Assembly: GCF_946481145.1 (NCBI RefSeq)
Contig: NZ_CAMLMJ010000013.1
Span: forward strand, 1 to 64,000
Direction: 5' to 3'
From: an uncultured Sediminibacterium sp.
GTDB taxonomy: Bacteria > Bacteroidota > Bacteroidia > Chitinophagales > Chitinophagaceae
DNA length: 64,000 nt
Position 1 is the stretch's first letter. Each line of letters opens with the position of its first letter. The notes under the pieces are model-generated. The model worked only from the letters and a program-made list of their open reading frames with translations, was not told the DNA's origin and ran no database searches. Below are positions 24,987 through 34,495 of the stretch, one piece after another. A program made the position numbers and the translations under genes.

Positions 24987-25841
24987 CTATTGTTGAATGA
25001 ATCTATTGAGTATTTCATTAAGCCTTTCTGTTGCTTCCCACATGCCCATATGTCCTATTCCCTCAAGTATATGAATATACGATTTTAATGGCAGATGGGT
25101 TTGCTTTAAAACATCATCCAATGGCGCAGCCACATCTTCCGTACCCATTACGAAAAGTACAGGTAAAGGGTTGCTTTTGAGTATGGCAGTATTGTCGGGG
25201 CGGTTCCTCATCGCCTTGTAATAAGCCTGTAAGACAGGTGTTGAAAAGGACGATGCTTTTTCTATCAGTGATATTATTTCATTATAATGCTCTTTCTTAA
25301 ACTTTTCTCCAAAAAGATTGGGGATAGTGTTTTTGAGGAAGGAAAAACCCCCATATTGTTCCATTAATTCAATACCCCTTAACCGGTTTTGTTTTTTTTC
25401 TTCACTATCAGCAAATGCAGTGGAATGTATTAAGCCAAAACCCTTTAACATGGATGCATGCTTACCCGCAAATGCAAGGGTAATATATCCTCCCATACTA
25501 TGCCCAAGCAGGTAGCAAGCATCAATTTTTTCTGCTGTTAAAAGATGATAAACAGATTCCGCAAGTTCCTCGATAGAAGCGGTGAATGGTGAATGGTGAA
25601 TGGTGAATGGAGATGCATTATTGACAATTGACAATTGACCATTCACCCCTTCCCATTCAGAGTTCCCCGTTCCAGGAAGATCCGGAACTATCAACATGCA
25701 ATGATGTTGAAGAAACGCTACCTGCCTCTCCCAGATACTGCTGTCTTCTCCAAACCCATGCAACAGTACTACGGGGATACCTTGTCCATAAATTTTATAA
25801 GTAATGGTGCCTCCGGGCCAGTTTGCGCTTTTTAAGATCAT
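24987..25841 (-). CDS. alpha/beta hydrolase with an in-frame repeat insertion
   Basis: The 284-aa protein is a typical soluble alpha/beta hydrolase: oxyanion motif LLHGFGEDSS (27-36), PDLPGTGNS, nucleophile elbow GHSMGG with Ser115, Asp near MGTEDVAAPLDD and His in EGIGHMG. Between beta-strand 4 and the next helix, residues about 65-88 (ending in PFTIHHSPFTA) are encoded by GGTGAAT and ATTGACA heptamers at 25581-25648 and are absent from the usual family pattern. The reading frame stays open, so the enzyme may still fold with the extra loop. Its ATG overlaps the lnt stop codon (ATGA), so it is translated with lnt. Confidence 0.88.
   Translation of the reverse strand: MILKSANWPGGTITYKIYGQGIPVVLLHGFGEDSSIWERQVAFLQHHCMLIVPDLPGTGNSEWEGVNGQLSIVNNASPFTIHHSPFTASIEELAESVYHLLTAEKIDACYLLGHSMGGYITLAFAGKHASMLKGFGLIHSTAFADSEEKKQNRLRGIELMEQYGGFSFLKNTIPNLFGEKFKKEHYNEIISLIEKASSFSTPVLQAYYKAMRNRPDNTAILKSNPLPVLFVMGTEDVAAPLDDVLKQTHLPLKSYIHILEGIGHMGMWEATERLNEILNRFIQQ
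25581..25648. repeat. heptamer repeat inside a coding region
   Basis: Four GGTGAAT units (25581-25608) are followed by a short loop and then ATTGACA, ATTGACA, ATTGACC, ATTCACC. GGTGAAT and ATTCACC are complementary, so the block can form a hairpin. It lies within the hydrolase gene and is in frame. Confidence 0.9.
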
Positions 25842-27436
25842 ATACGTGGTTTTATAAACCTGTCACTTAATTTCCATAGGATCAATAAAATGCTAAGCGC
25901 AACTGCCAGTTTGTATAAATAATCACCCCACTTAACATAGGCTGTCGAGCCTGTAACAATTGGTATATTGTATTTTATGGTACTCATTTTGTTCCAGGGT
26001 TGGCGTTCAATAATAGTACCTGTTGGATCTATAACTGCAGAAATGCCTGTGTTGGCACTTCTGGCAATCCACTTCCTTGTTTCAATAGCCCTTAGTCTTG
26101 CGTATTGTAAATGTTGTTTGTGTCCTGGTGTATTACCCCACCACCCATCATTGGTCATGATGGTGAGTATATTTGCGCCTTTTTGAACATATTCACCTAC
26201 ATATTCTCCGTATACACTCTCATAGCAAATAATTGGGGCAGCAATATATTTGTTACCTGGAGAAGTAAATACTGCAGCCGATGCTGATCTGCCATATCCA
26301 CCTGTTGTACCTCCAAACTGCTCAAAAACAGGTGCAAGAAAATTGAGGAATGTTGGTAGCGATTCTACACCTGGTACAAGTTTACTTTTGTTGTAGAATG
26401 AAATGGGTTGTCCATTTTGAATATGTACCGCTGCATTAAAAGCATCATAATAACTACCATCTCCTCCTGCTCTTGCAGTAGGCGTAGCTTTGGTGGGTCC
26501 GTAATTTTTGAACGTTTCAATTCCTGATACAAGGCTTATTTCCGGGTGTTCTTTGCTGAATGCAAAAACCGGTTGGTAATATGGATTATAGCTTATGTTA
26601 TTTTGCCAGTCAGCAATACTCATAGCTGTTTCGGGCCATAATACCATCCTGGTATTACTGTCTATTGCTTCTTTGGTTAAGTTGAGTAAGGATTGAATCT
26701 GTTCTGCGCCAGTTCCTGCATTAAATTTTCCATATGGATCAACATTGGGTTGAACAATAACCAGGTTTGCCTGATTCACTTCTCTTGGTAACACAGGTTT
26801 TACAAAATAGGAAATGAGTAATGGGAATGTGAGTCCGATTACAATAGCCCATATGAGTTTTTTAGGCAGGTTTTTTTGCTGATAGGATAACCATGTCTCA
26901 TACACCAAAATATTCATCAGCATTACCCATAAAGTACCACCTTGTACACCCGTATATTCATACCACTGAACGGTATCGGGATAAGCGGCGAATACATTAC
27001 CAACCGTGAGCCACGGCCAGCTCAATTGCCAGTTGTGATGAATATATTCAAAACACATCCAGAATGCAATGAGCGAAAAGTACCCGGCTATTTTTCCTTT
27101 CTTTTTCAAATGAAAATAACCCCACCAGGGAAATGTCATCAGCATGCTGTTAAACATGATGGCCGCGATGGTACCTACATCTGTTGAGTTCCACATCCAC
27201 CAGGTAGTACCTGTATTCCATACCAATAAACCCCAGAAGGAGACACCAAAAAAACCTGCGGCTGTTTTGGTCTTTTCAGCTGCCATTAACAGTGGTACTA
27301 AAGCAACAAAAATTAAGGGCATCAATGGCGATACCGGCCATGCAGCAAAAAGTAATAATCCACTTACCGTTGTTAGAATGAAGGCTGATTTTTTCAACTT
27401 GGAAAATTTGGAAACTAAGTTCGGAATAAAAAACAA
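25838..27436 (-). CDS. lnt: apolipoprotein N-acyltransferase
   Basis: Lnt is an inner-membrane enzyme that adds the third acyl chain to the N-terminal Cys of lipoproteins. The 532-codon frame has about six N-terminal membrane helices, then a nitrilase-type domain with the catalytic Glu in LWPETAM, Lys in NKSKLVPG and Cys in ICYES, and a last helix. The frame begins at a TTG (27436) that lies in the T tract of the guaB terminator, so the true start is probably the TTG at 27397 (KKSAFILTTVSG). It overlaps the downstream hydrolase gene by four bases. Confidence 0.93.
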   Translation of the reverse strand: MFFIPNLVSKFSKLKKSAFILTTVSGLLLFAAWPVSPLMPLIFVALVPLLMAAEKTKTAAGFFGVSFWGLLVWNTGTTWWMWNSTDVGTIAAIMFNSMLMTFPWWGYFHLKKKGKIAGYFSLIAFWMCFEYIHHNWQLSWPWLTVGNVFAAYPDTVQWYEYTGVQGGTLWVMLMNILVYETWLSYQQKNLPKKLIWAIVIGLTFPLLISYFVKPVLPREVNQANLVIVQPNVDPYGKFNAGTGAEQIQSLLNLTKEAIDSNTRMVLWPETAMSIADWQNNISYNPYYQPVFAFSKEHPEISLVSGIETFKNYGPTKATPTARAGGDGSYYDAFNAAVHIQNGQPISFYNKSKLVPGVESLPTFLNFLAPVFEQFGGTTGGYGRSASAAVFTSPGNKYIAAPIICYESVYGEYVGEYVQKGANILTIMTNDGWWGNTPGHKQHLQYARLRAIETRKWIARSANTGISAVIDPTGTIIERQPWNKMSTIKYNIPIVTGSTAYVKWGDYLYKLAVALSILLILWKLSDRFIKPRI

Positions 27437-27466
27437 AAGAGCGCCGCATTGTATGGGCGCTCTTTT
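27425..27466 (-). terminator. intrinsic terminator after guaB
   Basis: An 11-bp perfect stem (27435-27445 with 27456-27466) is followed on the minus strand by GTTTTTTATTC. It separates guaB from the lnt-hydrolase unit. Confidence 0.85.
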
Positions 27467-27484
27467 CGATCTGTATGTGATTTT

Positions 27485-28984
27485 TTATTTACGGCTGTAA
27501 TTAGGGGCTTCTTTGGTGATATCTATATCATGCGCGTGACTTTCTTTCATTCCCGCATTGGTAATTTTCACGAAAGTTGCCTGTTGTAATGCTTTGATGT
27601 TTTTAGCGCCACAATAACCCATACCTGCTCTTAGGCCGCCTACATACTGGTAAATGATTTCGCTTAAGCTTCCTTTGTAAGCTACGCGTCCTTCAATACC
27701 TTCCGGAACAAATTTTTTGATATCGTCTTCAACATCCTGAAAATAACGATCACCGCTTCCCTGACTCATGGCACCTAAACTTCCCATGCCACGGTATTCT
27801 TTGAATTTTCTTCCTTCATAAATAATGGTGTCTCCCGGACTTTCCTGCACACCTGCAAATACACTTCCCATCATTACCATATTGGCACCTGCGGCTAAAG
27901 CTTTTACCATGTCTCCGGTATAGCGAATACCACCATCGGCAATTACAGGAATACCTTTGGTTTTTAAAGCCTGACTAGCTTCCATAATGGCAGTTAATTG
28001 GGGAACACCAGCGCCGGCTACGATACGTGTTGTACAAATAGAGCCCGGACCGATACCTACTTTTACGCAATCTGCACCAGCATCAGCAAGTGCTTTGGCA
28101 CCTTCGGCTGTACCTACATTACCTGCTATAATCTGTAAGTTTTTGAAATTTTTTCTCAAAGCTTTTAAGGCTTCCATTACACCCTTGCTATGTCCGTGTG
28201 CGCTGTCGAGTGTAACTACATCTACTCCCACGTGTTGCAAAGCTGATGCACGATCCATGAGATCACGGGTGATACCAAGCGCTGCACCAACCAGTAACCG
28301 GCCTAAATGATCTTTTACGGCATTAGGAAAATTACTTAGTTGCATGATGTCGCGGTAAGTAATCAACCCGATTAATTTACCTTGTTTATTTACAACTGGT
28401 AATTTTTCAATTTTATAAGAACGTAATATTTTTTCTGCTTTTCTAAGATCTGTTCCTTCAGGTGCCGTGATGAGGTTTTCTTTGGTCATCACTTCCTTCA
28501 CTTTTCTTTTCTTATCTGTTTCAAAACGCAGATCTCGATTAGTGAGTATACCTACCAGTTTTTGGCCGGCATCAACAATCGGAATACCCCCGATTTTATT
28601 TTCTTTCATCAGTTTAAGGGCATCGCCAATAGTAGCATCAACCAATAATGTTACCGGATCGATGATCATGCCACTCTCACTTCTTTTTACTTTACGAACC
28701 TGTTCGGCCTGCTTTTCAATACTCATATTTTTGTGCAGGATGCCTAAACCACCTTCACGTGCAAGGGCTATAGCCAAACTAGCTTCTGTTACGGTATCCA
28801 TTGCCGCAGACAAAATGGGTACATTAAGCGTAATGGCTTTTGTTAACTGGGAACGAATGTCAACTTCGCGGGGAAGAATTTCACTGTAAGCCGGCATCAG
28901 GAGTACATCATCGAAGGTGAGCCCTTCGCCAAATAACCTGGAAGCGGCAGCGGTGTTACGGGGAGAAGATTTTCTTGTTGCCAT
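27485..28984 (-). CDS. guaB: inosine-5'-monophosphate dehydrogenase
   Basis: GuaB oxidises IMP to XMP with NAD+, the committed step to guanine nucleotides. The 499-aa cytosolic protein has the barrel start [14 protein letters not shown], two CBS domains (about residues 100-230) as the regulatory insert, and the catalytic Cys loop [15 protein letters not shown]. The mobile flap is present with RGMGSLGAM. The frame opens at a TTG two codons upstream, but the ATG at 28984 lies three bases after the -7 box TATCTTTG, so the message should be nearly leaderless. Confidence 0.97.
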   Translation of the reverse strand: MATRKSSPRNTAAASRLFGEGLTFDDVLLMPAYSEILPREVDIRSQLTKAITLNVPILSAAMDTVTEASLAIALAREGGLGILHKNMSIEKQAEQVRKVKRSESGMIIDPVTLLVDATIGDALKLMKENKIGGIPIVDAGQKLVGILTNRDLRFETDKKRKVKEVMTKENLITAPEGTDLRKAEKILRSYKIEKLPVVNKQGKLIGLITYRDIMQLSNFPNAVKDHLGRLLVGAALGITRDLMDRASALQHVGVDVVTLDSAHGHSKGVMEALKALRKNFKNLQIIAGNVGTAEGAKALADAGADCVKVGIGPGSICTTRIVAGAGVPQLTAIMEASQALKTKGIPVIADGGIRYTGDMVKALAAGANMVMMGSVFAGVQESPGDTIIYEGRKFKEYRGMGSLGAMSQGSGDRYFQDVEDDIKKFVPEGIEGRVAYKGSLSEIIYQYVGGLRAGMGYCGAKNIKALQQATFVKITNAGMKESHAHDIDITKEAPNYSRK

Positions 28985-28987
28985 GTG

Positions 28988-29019
28988 CAAAGATAGTGCG
29001 TAAGGTATATTTAGTCCAA
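28988..29019 (-). promoter_or_regulatory. promoter of guaB
   Basis: TATCTTTG (28988-28995) matches the -7 consensus. A TTG lies 21 bp upstream (29017-29019), slightly more than the usual 19. The start codon follows the -7 box by three bases. Confidence 0.55.
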
Positions 29020-29034
29020 AAAATGATTTTTTTC

Positions 29035-29117
29035 ATAGACGATAGTCCATAGACCATAGTCCATGGTCCATGGGAGAGAAAGAAAGTTTAGTGCTATGGA
29101 CTATGGACCATGGTCTA
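29035..29117. repeat. ATAGTCC/ATGGTCC heptamer stem-loop
   Basis: Heptamers run from 29035 to about 29072 and return in inverted orientation from about 29094 to 29117, around a 21-nt GA-rich loop. The right arm touches the stop codon of dprA. Confidence 0.85.
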
Positions 29118-30233
29118 TTAACTCAACCTGAAATATTTCCCTGGATGCGGGAGTATGATATTCTGTAATTCAAGGCTAAGAATGGCGGCTGCCATTTCGG
29201 AATTACTGAGTTTGGATTGCAGGTATATTTCATCAATGTGAAGAGACTCTTTTGCCTGAAGTAAATCAACAATGATTTGTTCCTGCGAACTGAGTTCGTG
29301 GAATAATTTCTTTTCTGCGCTTTTTTTCTTTTTTATTTCCATCCATCCCATCGCTTCGAGAAAATGGGTACTACTGATAAAAGGGGTTGCTTTATTTTCA
29401 GCAATCAACTGCAAACAACCACTGCTTTTGGCATCATTGATACGACCCGGTAGGGCAAATACATCACGGTTATAATGGAATGCCAGATCTGCCGTTATCA
29501 TACTACCTCCTTTAATGGCTGTTTCTATAATCACCGTAGCATCAGACATGCCAGCTACAATTCTGTTTCTTTTTGGGAAATGATGGCGATCAGGTAATTC
29601 ATCAAACATAAATTCTGTAAGTAGTCCGCCCCGCTCAATCATTTCCGATGCAAGTGATTTGTGAAGTCCGGGATAAATAGTTTTAAAACCATGTGCCAAT
29701 ACGCCAATGGTTTCCATCTTTTGTTGCAGGGCTGCTTTATGTGCAATGGCATCAACGCCGTATGCGAGACCACTAATTACAGTTACCTGAAAAGGTTTCA
29801 ATGCCTGAATCAGTTGTTCAGTGGCCCATCTTCCGTATTCAGTGTGATGTCGGCTGCCAATAATACTTACCATTCTATTATGATTCAGGTCGGCATTTCC
29901 TTTATAAAATAATACCAATGGTGCATCCGGACAATTACGAAGTCTCCTCGGATATTTTTCATCAGTAATAAAAAGTAGTTCAATATTTTTTGCTGCTATG
30001 GCTGTGAGTTCATTTTCGGCGAGAGAGTGGTCCTTAAAATTTTTTATCTGTCCGGCCCTGTAAGTCCCAATTCCTTCCACTGCAGCCAGGTCTTTCAACC
30101 TTGCACTGAAGATGGCAGTAGCTGAACCAAAATGATCAATGAGGTATCTGGTAAGAATACTGCCCAGATCCGGTATTCTTGTAAGCGATAATTGATAAAC
30201 CTGTTCCTGTGTATACATCCCGGCAATGTCCAA
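29118..30233 (-). CDS. dprA: DNA-processing protein DprA
   Basis: DprA binds incoming single-stranded DNA during natural transformation and loads RecA. The 371-aa protein has a helix-hairpin-helix-like N-terminus, a Rossmann fold with the family motifs VSIIGSRHHTEYG, ISGLAYGVDAIAHKAAL and TEFMFDELPDRHHFPKRNRIVAG, the GSMITADLA segment, and a C-terminal winged-helix region (about 310-371). No other competence gene is adjacent, but the full-length gene is consistent with DNA-uptake ability. Upstream lies a gap with a MITE-like copy. Confidence 0.95.
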   Translation of the reverse strand: MDIAGMYTQEQVYQLSLTRIPDLGSILTRYLIDHFGSATAIFSARLKDLAAVEGIGTYRAGQIKNFKDHSLAENELTAIAAKNIELLFITDEKYPRRLRNCPDAPLVLFYKGNADLNHNRMVSIIGSRHHTEYGRWATEQLIQALKPFQVTVISGLAYGVDAIAHKAALQQKMETIGVLAHGFKTIYPGLHKSLASEMIERGGLLTEFMFDELPDRHHFPKRNRIVAGMSDATVIIETAIKGGSMITADLAFHYNRDVFALPGRINDAKSSGCLQLIAENKATPFISSTHFLEAMGWMEIKKKKSAEKKLFHELSSQEQIIVDLLQAKESLHIDEIYLQSKLSNSEMAAAILSLELQNIILPHPGKYFRLS

Positions 30234-30302
30234 AAAATGCCGTTCAAAAAGATCAGGTATTAATGCATAGATTTTTACTCAGAATAACTATTGTTTACAT
30301 TG

Positions 30303-30570
30303 CTTTCGGGGGAAGTTTGACAGCGAGCTGTAATTGTTTCGTATGATGGAACACAGATCTTCATGATTTTCAGGATTTATCATGATAGATCTTGAAAATC
30401 ATGAAGATCCGTGTTCTATTAATAACAGATAGTGCATTTACGGCAACTAAATATTTTTTACGCAAATGAAGTTGAATTTTCTCCCACCTTTAATTCTATT
30501 AGATGCAGAAAGTCTAAAATAAGCACCCATCAAGGCTTGTAGCTTGCGGCTTGCAGCCCTTCTTCCCATC
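30303..30570 (+). mobile_element. MITE-like element, degenerate copy
   Basis: The centre is nearly identical to the copy at 15286 (the hairpin around CACAGATCTTCATGATTTTC), and the right part shows the same CTTGTAG/CTTGCGG/CTTGCAG heptamers. The ends are decayed (TTCGGGGGAAGTTT on the left). It fills most of the 30234-30579 gap between dprA and the OmpA gene; nothing else is seen there. Confidence 0.75.
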
Positions 30571-30579
30571 CATCAATAA

Positions 30580-32499
30580 TTACAACCCTGTTACCGTAAA
30601 ACTTGTTCTTCTGTTTTTTGCTCTGCCTGCTTCTGTATTGTTATCTGCAATAGGCTGGGTGTCGCCATATCCTTTATAAGTTAATCTTGAAGCATCAATT
30701 TTCTGCGTAATCAGATAATCAACGATTGCTTTTGCACGATTTGTTGAAAGCAACATATTGTCTTTTGCATTACCTGTATTATCCGTATGACCACTGATTT
30801 CTACTTTCAGTGTTGGATTATCCTGCAATACCTGTACTAATTGCATTAACTCTGCCAATCCTGTTGCAGGTAATTCATAACTATTAACCGCAAATAAAAT
30901 ATTGTTGAAGATGAAACTTGCATTCAATTGAACAGGGGAAAGCTGTATATCTTTTTGATAAGTGCTATCTGCTTCTTTTCGGCTAAGCGCATATACTTCA
31001 CTATAAAACAAATAACCTTTTCTGTTTACCGTGAAAGTATAATCTTTACCTGTTGGTAATGTTATCAGGTAATCACCCATTTCATCTGTCTGTACCTTCA
31101 TCAAAACCAGGTTACTGTTGTTTTCTGTTAACTCAACAGTAGAGGGTATTCCTTGTTTGGTTTTGCTATCGGTTACTTTTCCTTTTACATATAAGGTTCT
31201 GTTCGGTCTGATATTCGGGCGAAGCTGAAAACTATATAGATCAAGGTTTCCACGGCTATCGCTTCTGTCGCTTGCATAATAGGCGGTCAAGCCATCAGCG
31301 GATACAGCTAAGCTTCCTTCGTTTTCAATGGTATTTATCGGGTAGCCCAGATTTTCGGGATTACCCCATTCGCCTTTTTCATTTTTCCGTAACATGAAAA
31401 GATCTGAATTGCCGTAACCTGGAAGTCCATCAGAAGTATAAAAAAGTGTTTGATTATCTGCATGAATAAAAGGAGCTAACTCATCGCCCGCAGAGTTTAC
31501 TGCTGGCCCCATGTTAGTTGCTTTGCCCCATCTTCCATTTACATCACGAACCGACATATATAAATCTCTGCCACCATATCCTCCGGGTCTGTTGCTGCTG
31601 AAATACAATATGCGTTTGTCGGGACTTAATGCCGGAGAGCTTTCCCAAAATTCTGTATTGATATTTGGTCCGAGGTTTTGCGGTTCGCTCCAGCCCTGTG
31701 GGGTATTTTGTGAAAGATAGATATCATAACCGCCAAGACCAGGACCAGAAAGATTACCTGCAAACAACAACCATTCCCCATCCTGCGAAACAGTGATAGC
31801 TCCTTTTAGTGGTTCAATATTAATATCACCATTGATCAATTCAGCTTTACCGAAATTTTTGTTTGTCATAGTGCTTTGCATGAAATCTTCACGCTGGTCG
31901 CCTGTTCTTCTTGTAAAAACAAGTAAACTATCTGTTACGGTTACCGAAGGATAGTATTCGGATCTTGGACCGTTAACACTATCGCCAAGGTTTACCGGTG
32001 CAAATTGATAATCAGTTGCAGGATGTTGTTGCGCATATTGAATAGCAAATTGGTAAGTAGCTTTTCTATACGTTGCACTTTTGATTCCACGCTCACTTAA
32101 ATTTGGTATAGCAAGAAAATTATTTACGGCGGCAAGTGCTTCTTCAAACCTGCCTAATCCTGCCAGGTTAATAGAGTAGGGAAGATGATATACATTAAAA
32201 TATTGTGGATCCTTTGCTTTTACTTTTTCATATAAGGTTACTGATCGCTGGTATTGTTTAAGTTCACCCATAGCACCAGCCAGTGATAAATAGGCGTCTA
32301 AAAAGTTTGAATCAATGGAAATGCAGGCTAATAAAACAGGTACTGCATTTTTTGTTTCTCCATATTTAAGGAAATCGATAGCTTTTTCATATTGGGTAAG
32401 TGCTTTAGGGTTTACCTTTTCAGGATCGTAGCCTTGTGCAATAGTATTAGCTGTACTAAGAATAAAGATTATGCTAAAGAGAATATTCCGGTTTTTCAC
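30580..32499 (-). CDS. OmpA-family protein with TPR, propeller and regulatory domains (PorE-like architecture)
   Basis: The 639-aa protein has a signal peptide (GTG start, cleavage near IAQ at about 22). Then come TPR-like helices (about 30-150), a PD40/WD40-type propeller with repeats such as LSPDKRILYFSSNRPGGYGGRDLY (about 170-430), a carboxypeptidase-like regulatory domain (KGKVTDSKTKQGIPSTVEL), and a C-terminal OmpA domain with the peptidoglycan contacts SGHTDNTG and NRAKAIVDYL. There is no lipobox Cys. This order is that of PorE of Porphyromonas gingivalis, a T9SS component, but genomes of this group hold several such paralogs. A role in T9SS is therefore a hypothesis. Confidence 0.88.
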   Translation of the reverse strand: MKNRNILFSIIFILSTANTIAQGYDPEKVNPKALTQYEKAIDFLKYGETKNAVPVLLACISIDSNFLDAYLSLAGAMGELKQYQRSVTLYEKVKAKDPQYFNVYHLPYSINLAGLGRFEEALAAVNNFLAIPNLSERGIKSATYRKATYQFAIQYAQQHPATDYQFAPVNLGDSVNGPRSEYYPSVTVTDSLLVFTRRTGDQREDFMQSTMTNKNFGKAELINGDINIEPLKGAITVSQDGEWLLFAGNLSGPGLGGYDIYLSQNTPQGWSEPQNLGPNINTEFWESSPALSPDKRILYFSSNRPGGYGGRDLYMSVRDVNGRWGKATNMGPAVNSAGDELAPFIHADNQTLFYTSDGLPGYGNSDLFMLRKNEKGEWGNPENLGYPINTIENEGSLAVSADGLTAYYASDRSDSRGNLDLYSFQLRPNIRPNRTLYVKGKVTDSKTKQGIPSTVELTENNSNLVLMKVQTDEMGDYLITLPTGKDYTFTVNRKGYLFYSEVYALSRKEADSTYQKDIQLSPVQLNASFIFNNILFAVNSYELPATGLAELMQLVQVLQDNPTLKVEISGHTDNTGNAKDNMLLSTNRAKAIVDYLITQKIDASRLTYKGYGDTQPIADNNTEAGRAKNRRTSFTVTGL

Positions 32500-32546
32500 C
32501 CGTGAAAGTTCGGAAAAATCAGGAGAGCGGCTTGTTAAAATTAAGT

Positions 32547-33137
32547 TTAAGGAACATTAATAAACTTATGCGTTTGTAAGCTAAGTTCCCATTGGGGGTG
32601 GTTTTTGATATACTCAACAATCAGTGGTGTAACTATTGAAGATTTATCCCATTCAGGCTGTAAATAAAGTTTACAATCTGGTTTCACTTGTGCGGCATAA
32701 GTTTCCGCCCATTCAAAATCATGTTTATTGAAGATTACTACTTTTAGTTCATCAGCGAGTGGAACGATGTCGGGAATAGGTGCTTTGAATTTTTTTGGAG
32801 AAAGGCAGATCCAATCCCAGCTACCACTTAGTGGAGAAGAGCCGGAGGTTTCAATATTGGTTTCAAATCCTGCATCATGTAATGCAGTGGTTAATGCATC
32901 GAGTTGATGCATTAATGGCTCACCGCCTGTTATTACGGCCAGCCTGCCAGGATATGCAGCAGCAGCAGCTACCATATTTTCAACAGTTAGTTGAGGGTGT
33001 TTTGAAGCATCCCAACTGTCTTTTACATCACACCAAACACAACCTACATCACATCCACCAAGTCTTATGAAATATGCGGCACGCCCCTGGTGAAATCCTT
33101 CACCCTGCAAGGTGTAGAACGCCTCCATAACGGGCAA
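32547..33137 (-). CDS. queE: 7-carboxy-7-deazaguanine synthase
   Basis: QueE is a radical-SAM enzyme that makes 7-carboxy-7-deazaguanine for queuosine biosynthesis. The 196-aa protein opens with EAFYTLQGEGFHQGRA and has the cluster motif with Cys29, Cys33 and Cys36 (CDVGCVWCD), followed by ITGGEPLMH. The frame starts with TTG at 33137; an ATG three codons later (33128) is an equally good start. No other queuosine gene (queC, queD, queF) is in the window. Confidence 0.94.
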   Translation of the reverse strand: MPVMEAFYTLQGEGFHQGRAAYFIRLGGCDVGCVWCDVKDSWDASKHPQLTVENMVAAAAAYPGRLAVITGGEPLMHQLDALTTALHDAGFETNIETSGSSPLSGSWDWICLSPKKFKAPIPDIVPLADELKVVIFNKHDFEWAETYAAQVKPDCKLYLQPEWDKSSIVTPLIVEYIKNHPQWELSLQTHKFINVP

Positions 33138-33198
33138 GGTAGTATGTTGATGGTTGTTGCTGATGGGGATGTTTTTATTTAGGGGATATTATATTTTG

Positions 33199-33247
33199 GG
33201 TCCATAGTCCATAGTCCATGGTCCATGGTCCATGATCTATGGTCTAT
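33199..33247. repeat. heptamer repeat, ATAGTCC/ATGGTCC type
   Basis: About seven units run from ATAGTCC to ATGGTCT. The end of the block supplies the last three codons (His, Arg, Pro) and the TAG stop of folD. Confidence 0.9.
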
Positions 33248-34121
33248 GTTCTTTCTGCTCGTAGGCCTGCATGGTATTTTTCAGCAAACCTGCAATGGTC
33301 ATTAGGCCAACACCACCTGGAACGGGAGTAATGGCGGATGCTTTGGCGGCTACTTCATCATAGGATACATCTCCTTTGATCCTGAATCCTTTTTTGGCAG
33401 TAGCATCTTCTACACGGGTAATGCCGACATCTATAATTACCGCACCTTCTTTAACCATATCTGCTTTCACAAAACCCGGAATACCAAGTGCAGCTACGAT
33501 AATATCTGCCTGCAGACAAAGCTCTTGTAAGTTTTGGGTATGTGAGTGACAAATAGTAACGGTACAATTGCCTTGTTTAATGTTGCTGCTTAATAATATA
33601 CTCATGGGGCGGCCTACAATATTGCTTCTGCCTATTACTACTGCGTGTTTTCCTTTTGTTTGAATATTAAAATGTTCAAGCATCAGCAATATTCCATAAG
33701 GTGTGGCAGGAATAAAAGTGGGAAGTCCCTGTACCAGCTTACCTACATTCACCGGATGAAATCCATCCACATCTTTAGCGGGGTTGATGGCTTCGATTAC
33801 TTTTTGTTCACTGATTTGTTTGGGTAAGGGCAACTGAACCAGTATACCATCAATGTTTGGGTCGTTGTTAAGTTGTTCGATGGTTTGAAGTAAGGTTGCT
33901 TCTGAACTCTGTTCATCAAGTCTGATCAAAGTTGATTCAAACCCAGTTTCCTCACAATTTTTTACCTTACTTGCCACATAGGTTTCACTTGCGCCGTTAT
34001 TGCCCACCAGGATGGCCGCAAGGTGTGGTTTTCGTTTGCCTACAGCGGCAATTTCCGCAGTTTTAACCTGAAGTGATGCTTTTACGGCTGCTGCTGCAAT
34101 TTTTCCATCTAGTACTAACAT
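33237..34121 (-). CDS. folD: methylenetetrahydrofolate dehydrogenase/cyclohydrolase
   Basis: FolD interconverts 5,10-methylene-, 5,10-methenyl- and 10-formyl-tetrahydrofolate, in the cytosol. The 294-aa protein has the catalytic Tyr-Lys motif ASETYVASKVK, the signature QLPLP, the NADP site VVIGRSNIVGRP and the terminal PVPGGVGLMT. The C-terminal HRP and stop are encoded by the heptamer block at 33199-33247, beyond the normal family end. The start ATG is four bases from a -7 box TACTTTTG. Confidence 0.96.
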   Translation of the reverse strand: MLVLDGKIAAAAVKASLQVKTAEIAAVGKRKPHLAAILVGNNGASETYVASKVKNCEETGFESTLIRLDEQSSEATLLQTIEQLNNDPNIDGILVQLPLPKQISEQKVIEAINPAKDVDGFHPVNVGKLVQGLPTFIPATPYGILLMLEHFNIQTKGKHAVVIGRSNIVGRPMSILLSSNIKQGNCTVTICHSHTQNLQELCLQADIIVAALGIPGFVKADMVKEGAVIIDVGITRVEDATAKKGFRIKGDVSYDEVAAKASAITPVPGGVGLMTIAGLLKNTMQAYEQKEHRP

Positions 34122-34125
34122 GGCG

Positions 34126-34133
34126 CAAAAGTA
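34126..34133 (-). promoter_or_regulatory. -7 box of folD, near-leaderless start
   Basis: TACTTTTG on the minus strand matches TAnnTTTG and is separated from the ATG by CGCC only. Confidence 0.55.
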
Positions 34134-34495
34134 TTCAAATAAGGGGTACTTCCTTTTTCAAAGTAGAAAGAAATTAAACTAATTATAAATTAATTTAATG
34201 TTTTTCAAAAATTAGCCTTCACTTAAGCAAATTTTGCTGTTTTTTCCTGCTAAATCCTATATCTATCCAATTTTTTGACCAGCTATTCTATAGTAGTAAT
34301 CAGACAATTGATTAAATATGTCAGATTTTTACATACCAAAAAGGTCTTTTTATAAATCATTGAAAATCAATCACTTTGTTGATAATGTTAAAGAAAGTAA
34401 AATTTTTTTTATTGGTTAATGAAAAACATCCCTAACTTAACGCTCAGAAATTGTTAATTTTTTTAACAATCATCCTTCATTCTAAAATTACGCAC
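34134..34495. other. AT-rich gap upstream of the SusC gene
   Basis: No gene or repeat of the families described here is seen. The sequence is strongly AT-rich. A short hairpin (34450-34457 with 34463-34470, ATTGTTAA and its complement) lies 26 nt before the SusC start and could be part of its leader. The promoter could not be placed. Confidence 0.5.
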
